A DNA stretch of 64,000 nt from Rhodococcus sp. PAMC28707 (GTDB taxonomy: Bacteria; Actinomycetota; Actinomycetes; Mycobacteriales; Mycobacteriaceae): the NCBI RefSeq assembly GCF_004795915.1, contig NZ_CP039253.1, positions 3,561,501 through 3,625,500 of the forward strand, written 5' to 3'. Under the pieces are notes generated by a model, which was not told where the DNA came from, made no database searches, and saw only the letters and a program-made list of their open reading frames with translations. The translations under genes were made by a program, and so were the position numbers. Of this stretch, positions 41,101 through 48,414 are shown one piece after another. Within the stretch, counting starts at the first letter, position 1. Each line of letters starts with the position of its first letter.

Positions 41101-41646
41101 CTACGCGCCGGGAAGATGACCGACCCGCGATCCGGAGTCTTCGATCCGAATGTCCTTACGGTGCATGGAATGACGCCAGAACAGGTCGAGGAGCTGTTCG
41201 AGTACTTTCGGCTTGTGCCCGGCGCATTGCTCGACGTCGACACCCGCACCAGCGCCACCGTGGATGCATTTCATCGACGAGCTGATTGGATGCTCGAAGA
41301 CGCATGTCGAGATCTGCCTGGTCACGTCAGCCGTGTTCTACGTGCGTTGAAGAAGGCGTCCCCGGCCTTGTACGACATTGTTGTGGCGCGCAACGAGGTT
41401 TTGCACGGTGTCGACACCGCCGCCCACCCGTGGATGCTGCTGTCGATGCAGTCTCTCGCGCTTGCCGGCGTCGCGCGCCTGGAAGCGCTAGGTGAGTTCG
41501 AGTACTCGCCGATGACCGCGGAGATTCGGGACGCGTGGGCTGTGATGGCCGAGTACTTCCCGGCGATGGTCGCCGGAGACCTGTTGGTTGCGGAGGCGCT
41601 TGCTGCGCATCTCGCTTACGGAGATCTGATCGGAGAAACAGCATGA
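38161..41646 (+). CDS. Large protein of unknown fold, candidate DruH of a Druantia type III-like pair
   Basis: 1161 residues with no enzyme motif in its first ~1000 residues. The C-terminal ~100 residues are helical and contain ARNEVLHG, where R1077-N-x3-H1082 fits the R-x4-6-H motif of HEPN RNases. The gene overlaps the following DUF1998 helicase by ATGA (41643-41646). A ~1100-residue orphan protein directly before such a helicase is the layout of Druantia type III (DruH, DruE; family knowledge). The assignment rests on size, order and partner, not on sequence comparison. It diverges from the DISARM-like operon and may share its control region. Another possibility is that the pair is a separate, unnamed helicase system. 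Confidence 0.6.
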   Translation: MTTESIPHLNVRGLWHSQDSDTERIDVGSFLKEQADDEEFRIRQGLKKVDLFFEFNLDEDELRRCQELFGRVAVHAIRVDDSSRLIKRYPALTLATLVGHAGLAYEQGRYWESFWEELGLERDQDFENALRKALASLLDKFRLRDFPEFRGRNYVMTMAMHAGIPVHCLGDLVETIEGHIRQGRDATGAALVEWMTAPGMAYRLNRLDVPVRNFLTYGGEIAVDVLDRIIDFLAYTLEHPDSWNDLELDTSTTGLPSVLLSGLIEHLHERPFLAAGDGVATPRGIRHRRIPLVSYSVQDDEILIGVPYPDMGADEPWKLTVGGSTRDVYAESGWGVDDGEHPATPAAVTTPAREVLLVHDVSGANHNVPVFDSADPLLLFTVDGRLLRRSATLPRGLVLAMHPRDAQVVDAVSNAVVREVDDPRVPSGWTGWRVETVDLTGHDSILLRRSGRPDGPVRGIRSLGSPSFVPSDPIPGLFTPNGLRVYAERPCVDLPAYVGDEPVLWQVRAHRSGDRRLLVDCEWESGTEETTLDPFDGVEQGLLGLFEIEVGNGHGSNQQFTILLAEGIGVDHGNAFRLPVSGGLASSVTELTSEHGLIVDTTRLAFDISDREREIRVRSGDRAQKLVVRPPYAETRIDKVGTPTQWRTSPRAVSPRDLEEHAIVAVRVPGAVRATISLLDEREQPVQQEEPESPSNNVFQVSSRRFVDTARRVGVCSLVAFVVDETGENRRITIADVRPARLCERVRLESTELVFEQIAELDDPGVWVWAATAPWQPVSRLNIKGGKAALPEGLQNSGDLLVTVFADDPFAVITRPNRPDLDALRVTQAGWMRDTDPGLDGLARFLSGAGEPPLMKRATDGGWAALATLPWNASDSTSQRIRSGLFRILGRHPRAALEALGSSTIPQNEMMALLIRTQLVDRPFSSSETLNDLHPNAWVGCMIEISDLPSLRDRGRAVAGEKAETLAYLETQGGQELMDLLRAGKMTDPRSGVFDPNVLTVHGMTPEQVEELFEYFRLVPGALLDVDTRTSATVDAFHRRADWMLEDACRDLPGHVSRVLRALKKASPALYDIVVARNEVLHGVDTAAHPWMLLSMQSLALAGVARLEALGEFEYSPMTAEIRDAWAVMAEYFPAMVAGDLLVAEALAAHLAYGDLIGETA

Positions 41647-44600
41647 CAGATCGGCTCGACCCACTCGCTGCCGGTGCCGCAATCGAAGCGGGATACAAGC
41701 GGTATCTCAAAACGCTTCTTGCACCACGTGATCCAGCGCTAGCAGCAGCATTCGACACTGCGATCGACGAGTCGACACTGCTGACCAAAGGCCCACTTCT
41801 GGAGTTGACGCCGCCGTACGCGCCCGGCGTCTCACTTGCGGATCTTGTTGCAGACGGCACCTTGCATCGCGACTTCCCACAGCTGGCAAGTGATGCCCTC
41901 CCGATGGATCGGCCCCTCTATAAGCATCAGGAGGCCGCGATTCGAAAGGTGGTTGCTGGTCGTAACCTCGTCGTCAGCACTGGAACCGGATCCGGCAAGA
42001 CAGAGAGCTTCCTGTTGCCAATCCTCAACTCCCTGATGCAGGAACGGGCCAACGGCACGCTTGGTCCGGGGGTGCGCGCGCTATTGCTGTATCCGATGAA
42101 TGCACTCGCCAATGATCAGCTCAAGCGCCTACGCGGACTGCTCACCGGCATGCCCGATATTACCTTCGGCCGCTATACCGGTGAAACACTGCAAAGCACA
42201 AGAGATGCCGAATCGGGGTTCCGATCCTCGAACCCAGGCCAGGAACCGCTGCCGAACGAAATGCTCAGCCGCGACCAGATGCGCATCGCGCCCCCGCATA
42301 TCTTGCTAACCAACTACGCGATGCTCGAGTACCTGCTCTTACGGCCGGCCGACCTCGAACTCTTCGACGGTGAACACTCGGGCACATGGAAATTCATTGC
42401 CCTCGACGAGGCACACGTGTACGACGGTGCACAGGGTGCAGAGGTTGCGTTGTTACTTCGGCGGCTGCGTGAGCGGGTCGGCCGAGCGCGACCGCTGCAG
42501 TGCATCGCAACTTCTGCATCACTCACTGGCCGGACGCCCGAGACCCAGGGCATCGAAGCGACGACATTCGCCCACAACCTATTCGATGTTCCGTTCGAGT
42601 TCATCGATGGCGAATCCAGCCGTCAGGACCTTGTCACCCCAACCCGGCTGAAGCGCCGGGACACACCCGACTGGACGATCGACGACCAACTCCTTCTTGG
42701 CCTCGTTGACCCCGACGCCCCATTGGACGCAGTTGCTGCACATCACTCGAATGGTGATCCTGCTACCGCATTGCACGCTGAACATCGCACAGCTGATCTC
42801 CAGTCGATACTCGCGCGTGGGCCTGTTGCCGTGCGCGAGCTGGAAAGTCGCATGTGGCCGGGTGATCCCAATGCCATTCGGAAATTGGAGGCGCTGGTTG
42901 CACTCGGCTCGCGCGTGCACGACAGAAGCGGTAACCCCGTGTTGTCCGCTCGATATCACCTGTTCGTCCGCGCGACGGAGGGTGCGTTCGTGGTGTTCAC
43001 CGATGACGGGCCCTCTGTAGTTTTGGGTCGTCACGAGGTCGACCCGGATACTGGTCGCGCGGTGTTCGAGTTCGGAACCTGCCAGCGATGCGGTGCAGTC
43101 CACCTGGCAGGAGACCGCGAAACCGTCAAAGGGCGTGAGTATTTTCGTCCGGTGAAGCGTGAAGACCGCGTCCGGTGGCTTGTATTGACAGACACCACAG
43201 GTGACGGACTCATCGACGAAGACGAAGCCACCCTTTCGGAGGATGGTGCCGAGGAGACTGAAACCAGTATTCGGCGTTTGTGCGCTGGGTGCGGTGCACT
43301 CGGCACCGGTGCGTGCATCGATACGAAATGCCCGGGTGGACCGTCGCTTGGTGTGCGTGAACACACGAGAACATCGGCGGTCATGAGCAAATGCACCGAA
43401 TGTGGTGCCCGGTCGCGTCAGGTGATCCGTCGGCTCCGTACCGACACGAACGCGGCTCCGGCAGTAATCACCACGGCGCTCTACCAACACATTCCAGCGG
43501 CGGTCGACAAGACCGTTAAGGAGGTCGGCGAAGGGCGCAAGCTCCTGATGTTCTCGGACTCCCGCCAAGCGGCTGCATTCGCTGCGCCGTACCTCGAAAA
43601 AACTTACGGCCGTATGCTCGAACGCCGTTACTTGACCATGGTGCTTACCGATCCGAGATACCGCGACGACGAGTTGTCAGCGGAGGACCTTGCGGACTAC
43701 GCCTCCAAAAAGGCGCGCGACGCTTATCATTTCGAGGAATCAGTCACCCGTCGGACAATCGAACGCACAGTCAACCCGTGGGTGATGGCCGAGTTGATGG
43801 CACTGGACACGCGCCAGTCGCTGGAAGGCCTCGGATTGATGGGTGTGCGAATGTTTCGTTCTCGCCGCACGGAGCTGCCTCCAGCTTTCGAGAAGCTCGG
43901 AATGAACCCAAAAGAAGCATGGGGCTTTCTAAGCGAACTGCTCAAAGCCGTTCGCTTGCAGGGCGCAATGACCCTTCTCGACAGCGTCGACATCAAGCAA
44001 GAAATATTTGAACCCCGGAACACCCAGATCTACGTCCGGTCGATGAATTCCGATGCAACCAAACGAATCATTAGTTGGTTGCCGGCCGGTCGACCCGGAA
44101 CAACGAACAACCGAATTTTGCTGGCTCGCAAGGTCCTCGCCGCGCTGGATACGACAATGCCTGTCGAGAAGTTCCTAGGAGGCTGCTGGAGATTTCTGCT
44201 TGATGAGGGCTACATCCGCCTGGTTCCGCACAAGACTGCAGGGGATGTCTACCAGGTAGACCACGAGAAGCTCCGTATCGTCGCCGGAGATGACTGCGAG
44301 TGGCATCAGTGCTCGGCGTGTCGGCGTCTCACCATCAACAATGTCCGGGGCGTCTGCCCGTTCGGCGGATGTGACGGAACTTTGCGGAAGTTCGTGGTGC
44401 CGGCACCGGAAGACGACACGAACCATTACCGGAACATGTACCGAACGCTGCGTCCGGCGCCACTGTCTGCAATGGAACACACCGCGCAGTGGGAATCCAA
44501 GAAAGCAGCCGCAATTCAGAAGGACTTCATCGATGGAAAGGTGAACGTGCTCTCGTGCTCGACGACGTTCGAACTTGGTGTCGACGTAGGTGACCTGCAA

Positions 44601-46574
44601 GCAGTGGTATTGCGTAACATGCCGCCGAGGACGGCGAACTACGTGCAGCGCGCCGGCCGCGCGGGTCGTCGTGCCGCCTCGGCGGCACTCGTTCTGACCT
44701 ACGCTAAGCGCAGTTCCCACGATCTCTCGAAATATCAGAACCCGGAGTCGATGATCGCCGGTGAGATGCGGATCCCGTGGATTCCCATCGAGAACGAGAG
44801 GATCGCTAGGCGCCACGCACATTCGATCGCCCTGGCGGCGTACTTCCGACACCGCTATGAGAACGATGACGTGACCTGGAAGTACGCGGGTGAGTTCTTT
44901 TCGCCGAGCAGTGACGGCCAGGATTCCCCGGGAGCACAAGTACGGATGTTCCTGACCCCGGTTCCAGACCGCGTGAAATCTGCAATTGAGGAAGTCATCC
45001 CGCCGTCGATCGCGTCAGTGGTCGGGATCGAAGACGACAGCTGGGTGGATCGGTTGTGTGAACGCTTGTCGTTTGCCGAGCAAGAAATGCGTAACGACAT
45101 CGACACGTACCAGGAACTCATCGACCAGGCGATTGGGTCGAAGAATCTTGGACTCGGTGCCCGCCTTCAGCGAACGTTGAAAACCATCGAGAGCCGTCAG
45201 CTTCTTGGGTACCTGGCGAACAAGAATATTTTGCCGAAGTACGGGTTTCCCGTTGACACGGTCGAATTGCGTACCACCCACTGCGAGGGTGATGTGGGTG
45301 CGTCGCTCCAGCTCTCTCGTGATCTAAGCCAAGCGATCTACGACTACGCTCCGGGCAACCAGGTGGTCGCAGGCGGTAAACTCTGGACTTCGCGCGGCCT
45401 GCAGAAACTTCCAAAACGCGAACTCGTCGAACTCAAGTACCGCACATGCGCGGCATGTCAGCAGTTTCAGTGCGGCAACGAACTTGACGTTGAGGAGGTG
45501 TGTCCGAGCTGCCAACAGCAATTCGGAAAGATTCGGCGATTCGTTGTACCCGAGTTCGGCTTCGTTGCCGATCGCAGGGTCGAGGATGTAAAACCCGAAC
45601 CACCGCAGCGACGTTGGGGGGGGAGTAGCTACGTCGAGAATCTCGGCGACATCAGTGATCCGTTCCCCTGGCATTCCACGGGAGGAGTCGAGGTGCTGGC
45701 CCGGGCAGGCACACGTGCTCAGATGGTGGTCATTTCCGATGGTGGCGGAGTCGGTTTCCAACTCTGTGGCTGGTGCGGCTGGGCAGCTCCGATGGACAAG
45801 AAGTCGAGCAAGAGCGTCCATAAGCACCCAGTCACAGACAAATCGTGCGAGGGCACTACTCGCATAGTCTCGTTGGCTCACCGCTACGAGACGGACGTCG
45901 CAGAATTCTCGTTCGGATCAATTGCTTACGACAACGACTCGGTCGGTCGTTGGTTGTCCGTCCTGTACGCGCTTCTCGAGGGTGCCTCAGAAGCGCTGGA
46001 AATCAGCCGTGACGATATCGATGGAACACTGTCGTGGACACCAGATGGCCGCAGGAGTTTTGTCTTGTTCGATACGGTTCCCGCCGGCGCCGGCGCCACG
46101 AAGAAGATTGCAGAGAATCTTGAAAAGGTCATCCTGTTCGCGGTCGATCGCGTCACCAGATGCGACTGTGGTGAGGAGACGTCGTGCTACGGCTGCCTGC
46201 GGTCATTCCGCAACGAGCGTTACCACGATCAGTTGTCGCGGAAGGGTGCGCTTTCGATCTTCGCCGAACTCAAGGTTGAGGCGACGCCAGAGGTTGTCGA
46301 CGGCCCCTGGGGGGAGACCCTCCCGTGTACCTCGCAGTCTGTCATCGAGCTACTGTTGGAGCTATCTCTTCGCGGCGTCGTGAAACCGGAGCTCGGAATC
46401 GACCTTGGAGAACACTATTGGCCGGTCGAGGCCCTGTGGAATGACCCCAAGGTTGTGCTGGTCGAAGGTAGCGACGACGACCGAGACAGCGGTTTGGCAG
46501 TCGAAGGTTTTACCGTCGTCGGGGTCGAGAACACCACGGCCGACGAGTTGGTGCCGCTGCTGATTACGGCCTGA
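41643..46574 (+). CDS. DEAH helicase with DUF1998 domain, candidate DruE
   Basis: 1643 residues from the ATG at 41643 that overlaps the upstream stop. It begins AAIEAGYKRYLKTLLAPRDP, then PLYKHQEAAIRK (Q-like motif), Walker A VSTGTGSGKTESF (K119), LLYPMNALANDQ, and motif II IALDEAHVYDGAQGAEV. Motifs V and VI are STTFELGVDVGDL and YVQRAGRAGRR. Cysteine pairs (CQRCGA; CAGCGAL; CTECGA; CSACRR; CAACQQ; CPSCQ) point to several zinc sites. The DUF1998 end shows FDTVPAGAGATKK and CDCGEETSCYGCLRSF. It is related in layout to the 2122-residue helicase of the divergent operon but lacks its terminal nuclease-like module. It should be an ATP-driven DNA translocase. The gene ends 24 bp before a strong hairpin. 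Confidence 0.85.
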   Translation: MTDRLDPLAAGAAIEAGYKRYLKTLLAPRDPALAAAFDTAIDESTLLTKGPLLELTPPYAPGVSLADLVADGTLHRDFPQLASDALPMDRPLYKHQEAAIRKVVAGRNLVVSTGTGSGKTESFLLPILNSLMQERANGTLGPGVRALLLYPMNALANDQLKRLRGLLTGMPDITFGRYTGETLQSTRDAESGFRSSNPGQEPLPNEMLSRDQMRIAPPHILLTNYAMLEYLLLRPADLELFDGEHSGTWKFIALDEAHVYDGAQGAEVALLLRRLRERVGRARPLQCIATSASLTGRTPETQGIEATTFAHNLFDVPFEFIDGESSRQDLVTPTRLKRRDTPDWTIDDQLLLGLVDPDAPLDAVAAHHSNGDPATALHAEHRTADLQSILARGPVAVRELESRMWPGDPNAIRKLEALVALGSRVHDRSGNPVLSARYHLFVRATEGAFVVFTDDGPSVVLGRHEVDPDTGRAVFEFGTCQRCGAVHLAGDRETVKGREYFRPVKREDRVRWLVLTDTTGDGLIDEDEATLSEDGAEETETSIRRLCAGCGALGTGACIDTKCPGGPSLGVREHTRTSAVMSKCTECGARSRQVIRRLRTDTNAAPAVITTALYQHIPAAVDKTVKEVGEGRKLLMFSDSRQAAAFAAPYLEKTYGRMLERRYLTMVLTDPRYRDDELSAEDLADYASKKARDAYHFEESVTRRTIERTVNPWVMAELMALDTRQSLEGLGLMGVRMFRSRRTELPPAFEKLGMNPKEAWGFLSELLKAVRLQGAMTLLDSVDIKQEIFEPRNTQIYVRSMNSDATKRIISWLPAGRPGTTNNRILLARKVLAALDTTMPVEKFLGGCWRFLLDEGYIRLVPHKTAGDVYQVDHEKLRIVAGDDCEWHQCSACRRLTINNVRGVCPFGGCDGTLRKFVVPAPEDDTNHYRNMYRTLRPAPLSAMEHTAQWESKKAAAIQKDFIDGKVNVLSCSTTFELGVDVGDLQAVVLRNMPPRTANYVQRAGRAGRRAASAALVLTYAKRSSHDLSKYQNPESMIAGEMRIPWIPIENERIARRHAHSIALAAYFRHRYENDDVTWKYAGEFFSPSSDGQDSPGAQVRMFLTPVPDRVKSAIEEVIPPSIASVVGIEDDSWVDRLCERLSFAEQEMRNDIDTYQELIDQAIGSKNLGLGARLQRTLKTIESRQLLGYLANKNILPKYGFPVDTVELRTTHCEGDVGASLQLSRDLSQAIYDYAPGNQVVAGGKLWTSRGLQKLPKRELVELKYRTCAACQQFQCGNELDVEEVCPSCQQQFGKIRRFVVPEFGFVADRRVEDVKPEPPQRRWGGSSYVENLGDISDPFPWHSTGGVEVLARAGTRAQMVVISDGGGVGFQLCGWCGWAAPMDKKSSKSVHKHPVTDKSCEGTTRIVSLAHRYETDVAEFSFGSIAYDNDSVGRWLSVLYALLEGASEALEISRDDIDGTLSWTPDGRRSFVLFDTVPAGAGATKKIAENLEKVILFAVDRVTRCDCGEETSCYGCLRSFRNERYHDQLSRKGALSIFAELKVEATPEVVDGPWGETLPCTSQSVIELLLELSLRGVVKPELGIDLGEHYWPVEALWNDPKVVLVEGSDDDRDSGLAVEGFTVVGVENTTADELVPLLITA

Positions 46575-46597
46575 ACTTATGCACGTCAACTTCTTTG

Positions 46598-46625
46598 GCT
46601 GCCGATGAACCGGGACATCGGCAGC
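46598..46625. terminator. Strong hairpin between convergent genes, likely bidirectional terminator
   Basis: A perfect 10-bp stem (GCTGCCGATG at 46598-46607 and CATCGGCAGC at 46616-46625) with an 8-base loop lies 24 bp after the DUF1998 helicase stop and directly next to the stop of the leftward small gene. There is no clear U-run, as is common in high-GC actinomycete terminators. Confidence 0.75.
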
Positions 46626-46886
46626 TCAGGGTCGCTGTGGTCTCCGCGTTAGCGTTTCGGGAAAGGCTTCGTTGATGACGTCGATGAGTTTCTTCGCCAT
46701 CTCGAGGCTGAGTTGGATCGATTGGCTGCTTTTCGGAGCAGACCTTCTGTGGTCGGACCCAAAGGTGGTCAGATGAAGAAGCCGGGAGCCATCGCCATCA
46801 TCGACGACCGCGAAGTGGCAGTCAACCTCCGTCGTGTGTGCCTGAATCCGCTGTTTTCCGGGTTCAATTGATCTGATACGGGCCAT
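46626..46886 (-). CDS. Small conserved protein of the 'formyltransferase-like' type, function unknown
   Basis: 86 residues from the ATG at 46886, chosen over one seven codons upstream because AAAGGAAA precedes it. The sequence (TTEVDCHFAVVDDGDG, LLHLTTFGSDHR, PKSSQSIQLSLEMAKKLIDVI) matches a type of short actinobacterial protein often labelled methionyl-tRNA formyltransferase-like, although it is far too short to be that enzyme. Such proteins often sit near restriction or phage genes. It lies 52 bp after a zinc-ribbon gene on the same strand, so the two may be co-transcribed, and it ends at a hairpin. Confidence 0.65.
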   Translation of the reverse strand: MARIRSIEPGKQRIQAHTTEVDCHFAVVDDGDGSRLLHLTTFGSDHRRSAPKSSQSIQLSLEMAKKLIDVINEAFPETLTRRPQRP

Positions 46887-46938
46887 GGATTGTGAATTTC
46901 CTTTCATCTCTTTGTGACATGGGATGGAGAATTTGACC

Positions 46939-47493
46939 CTATCCTCCTTGTAGCCCGCCCGACGTGATGCTGTGAAAAGACGATCTGCTCATGATGATTC
47001 GGGTAGCAACGGACTGTGCGAGGGCACCGATTGTGTTCGGCCCTCGATCGCCCTTCTCAGCGAGCTCGTCGAGCAGTTGCTGTCTTTGGTCGTCGGACAG
47101 TGAGGCCAGGTAGTCACGGGCAATCGTTCCCACCTGATCGCGCAGAGTCCTGACTGGAGTACGTGTTTCCAGACCGCCCAACCGGGCGAGGATCGACTCT
47201 CGCGCTAACTGAATCCTGGAGTGGTGCGAAATCCTCGGCGAGAGTGGCTTTACCGCGGTTCCACGTTCAGCCGGTCGGACTGCGTCGCTGGGTGGCTCCT
47301 TCGGCGGTCTGCGTCCGATCGGTTTTGCTGCCGAAGCAGTAATTCCCAATTCTTGCGCGTTGTCAAGCAACCGTCGTTGCAACGTCGCTTTACGCTCGAC
47401 CTTCGTTGCTTTATAACACCTGCGACACATCTCGATTCCCCAGTCGGACCGTTTCCGACACCGGGGGCATATACGCCGCTCGGAGGCATCCAT
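46939..47493 (-). CDS. Small zinc-ribbon protein of unknown function
   Basis: 184 residues. The N-terminus has two cysteine pairs (C9-P-R-C12 and C23-R-R-C26) typical of a small zinc ribbon. A basic, proline-rich linker follows, then a helical C-terminal half (ARESILARLGGLETRTPVRT, DQRQQLLDELAEKG). No enzyme motif is seen. It may bind DNA or protein. It precedes the small conserved gene on the same strand. The ATG at 47493 has only a weak ribosome site, and no better start was found. A different zinc-ribbon protein lies at 55427-55978; the two share no sequence beyond the cysteine pattern. Confidence 0.6.
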   Translation of the reverse strand: MDASERRICPRCRKRSDWGIEMCRRCYKATKVERKATLQRRLLDNAQELGITASAAKPIGRRPPKEPPSDAVRPAERGTAVKPLSPRISHHSRIQLARESILARLGGLETRTPVRTLRDQVGTIARDYLASLSDDQRQQLLDELAEKGDRGPNTIGALAQSVATRIIMSRSSFHSITSGGLQGG

Positions 47494-47602
47494 TATGAAC
47501 CAGCTCGATATATCTCAGCAATCTTGATCAATAGTCCTCGGCTGACTCCCAGATCTATGACTACCTCCAATCGCTCGTGCGTCGGACCCGTCAGGCGCGA
47601 TA

Positions 47603-47781
47603 TGAGGTTGACCCCGGATGGTGGACACCGAGATAGCGGGATCTATGGTTCCGCTGGAAGGATGTTCTCATGTCGTCCCGCAAACGCAGGTCGTTCACGA
47701 CCGAAAGCAAAGTCGAGGCCGCACGTCGGGTGATCGATTCGGGCCGCACCATCGCCGAAGTCGCCCGCGAGCTAGGTATCA
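47603..47781 (+). mobile_element. Truncated left end of an IS3-family element
   Basis: It starts at the left inverted repeat (TGAGGTTGACCCCGGATGGT) and copies the intact element at 14778 through GGACACCGAGATAGCGGGAT and the start of orfA (RKRRSFTT, then SGRTIAEVARELGIN). Similarity ends abruptly at about 47781. It is the mirror-image partner of the fragment at 16135-16477 on the other side of the defence block. Confidence 0.88.
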
Positions 47782-47911
47782 ATTTTGAGCATCGGTTTTG
47801 TGGGCTCATGCGTGAAGCAGTTCGGTAGTCGCTGATCGCAGCCGTCACAGCCCGCCGCCGCATGGCGCGATGAAACACTTTGCAGCTTGGTGAAGATAAC
47901 CAAGTACGCAC

Positions 47912-48388
47912 ATGTCGAGTCGACCTAGGAGCCCACAAATTACCAATCCTGACGTCACCTACGGAGTTCAAGCCGATCAGCTCGTCTTCGTCGAGCAGTC
48001 TCTTGCCGAAGAGCTCGTCTTGCTTCGCACCGGGGTCGCAACCTGGGGAGAGGCAAAGGCAAAACTGAACTCAACCCGTTGGCAGCAAATTACCGAGAAG
48101 CTGGCCGACGTCGAAATTTCTGTGCCGGACGATGATCAGTTGTTCGCACTGGACGACATTCCCGGGCACTTGGACGGAGACTGGCCCGAATGGCCGGCTC
48201 AGTTGATGCTGACGCTAGTACCTAATTCGATCGTCGAAAAATACGGCAAAAAAGTCGACAGCGTCTTGAACGGACAGTTTCTCGAATTCGACGCAGCCGA
48301 CGAAAAGAAGATCGTTGCCGAGATGAACGCCGCAGGGTTCACCTGCATCAAGGATGACAGCCTCGTGGCGGCCGCGAGCGGGTTCTGA
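47912..48388 (+). CDS. Small acidic protein of unknown function upstream of the AddAB-like genes
   Basis: 158 residues, ATG 47912. No domain is recognised. The central part is acidic and tryptophan-containing (ISVPDDDQLFALDDIPGHLDGDWPEWPAQ), followed by LTLVPNSIVEKYGKKVDSVLNG, and the C-terminal part (DEKKIVAEMNAAGFTCIKDD) looks like an alpha/beta segment. It lies 26 bp before the AddB-like gene on the same strand and is almost certainly in its operon. It could be a regulator, inhibitor or extra subunit of the nuclease complex, but this is inference from position only. Confidence 0.6.
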   Translation: MSSRPRSPQITNPDVTYGVQADQLVFVEQSLAEELVLLRTGVATWGEAKAKLNSTRWQQITEKLADVEISVPDDDQLFALDDIPGHLDGDWPEWPAQLMLTLVPNSIVEKYGKKVDSVLNGQFLEFDAADEKKIVAEMNAAGFTCIKDDSLVAAASGF

Positions 48389-48414
48389 GTCGCGTTTCAG
48401 GTGAGGAATCAACA

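Noticed and set aside
41535-41642. Earlier start for the DUF1998 helicase
   Set aside because: It would overlap the DruH-like gene by over 100 bp; the ATGA overlap at 41643 is the normal coupling.
16135-47781. Classical composite transposon
   Set aside because: Both IS3 fragments are truncated, lack right ends and transposase, and their inverted repeats face inwards.
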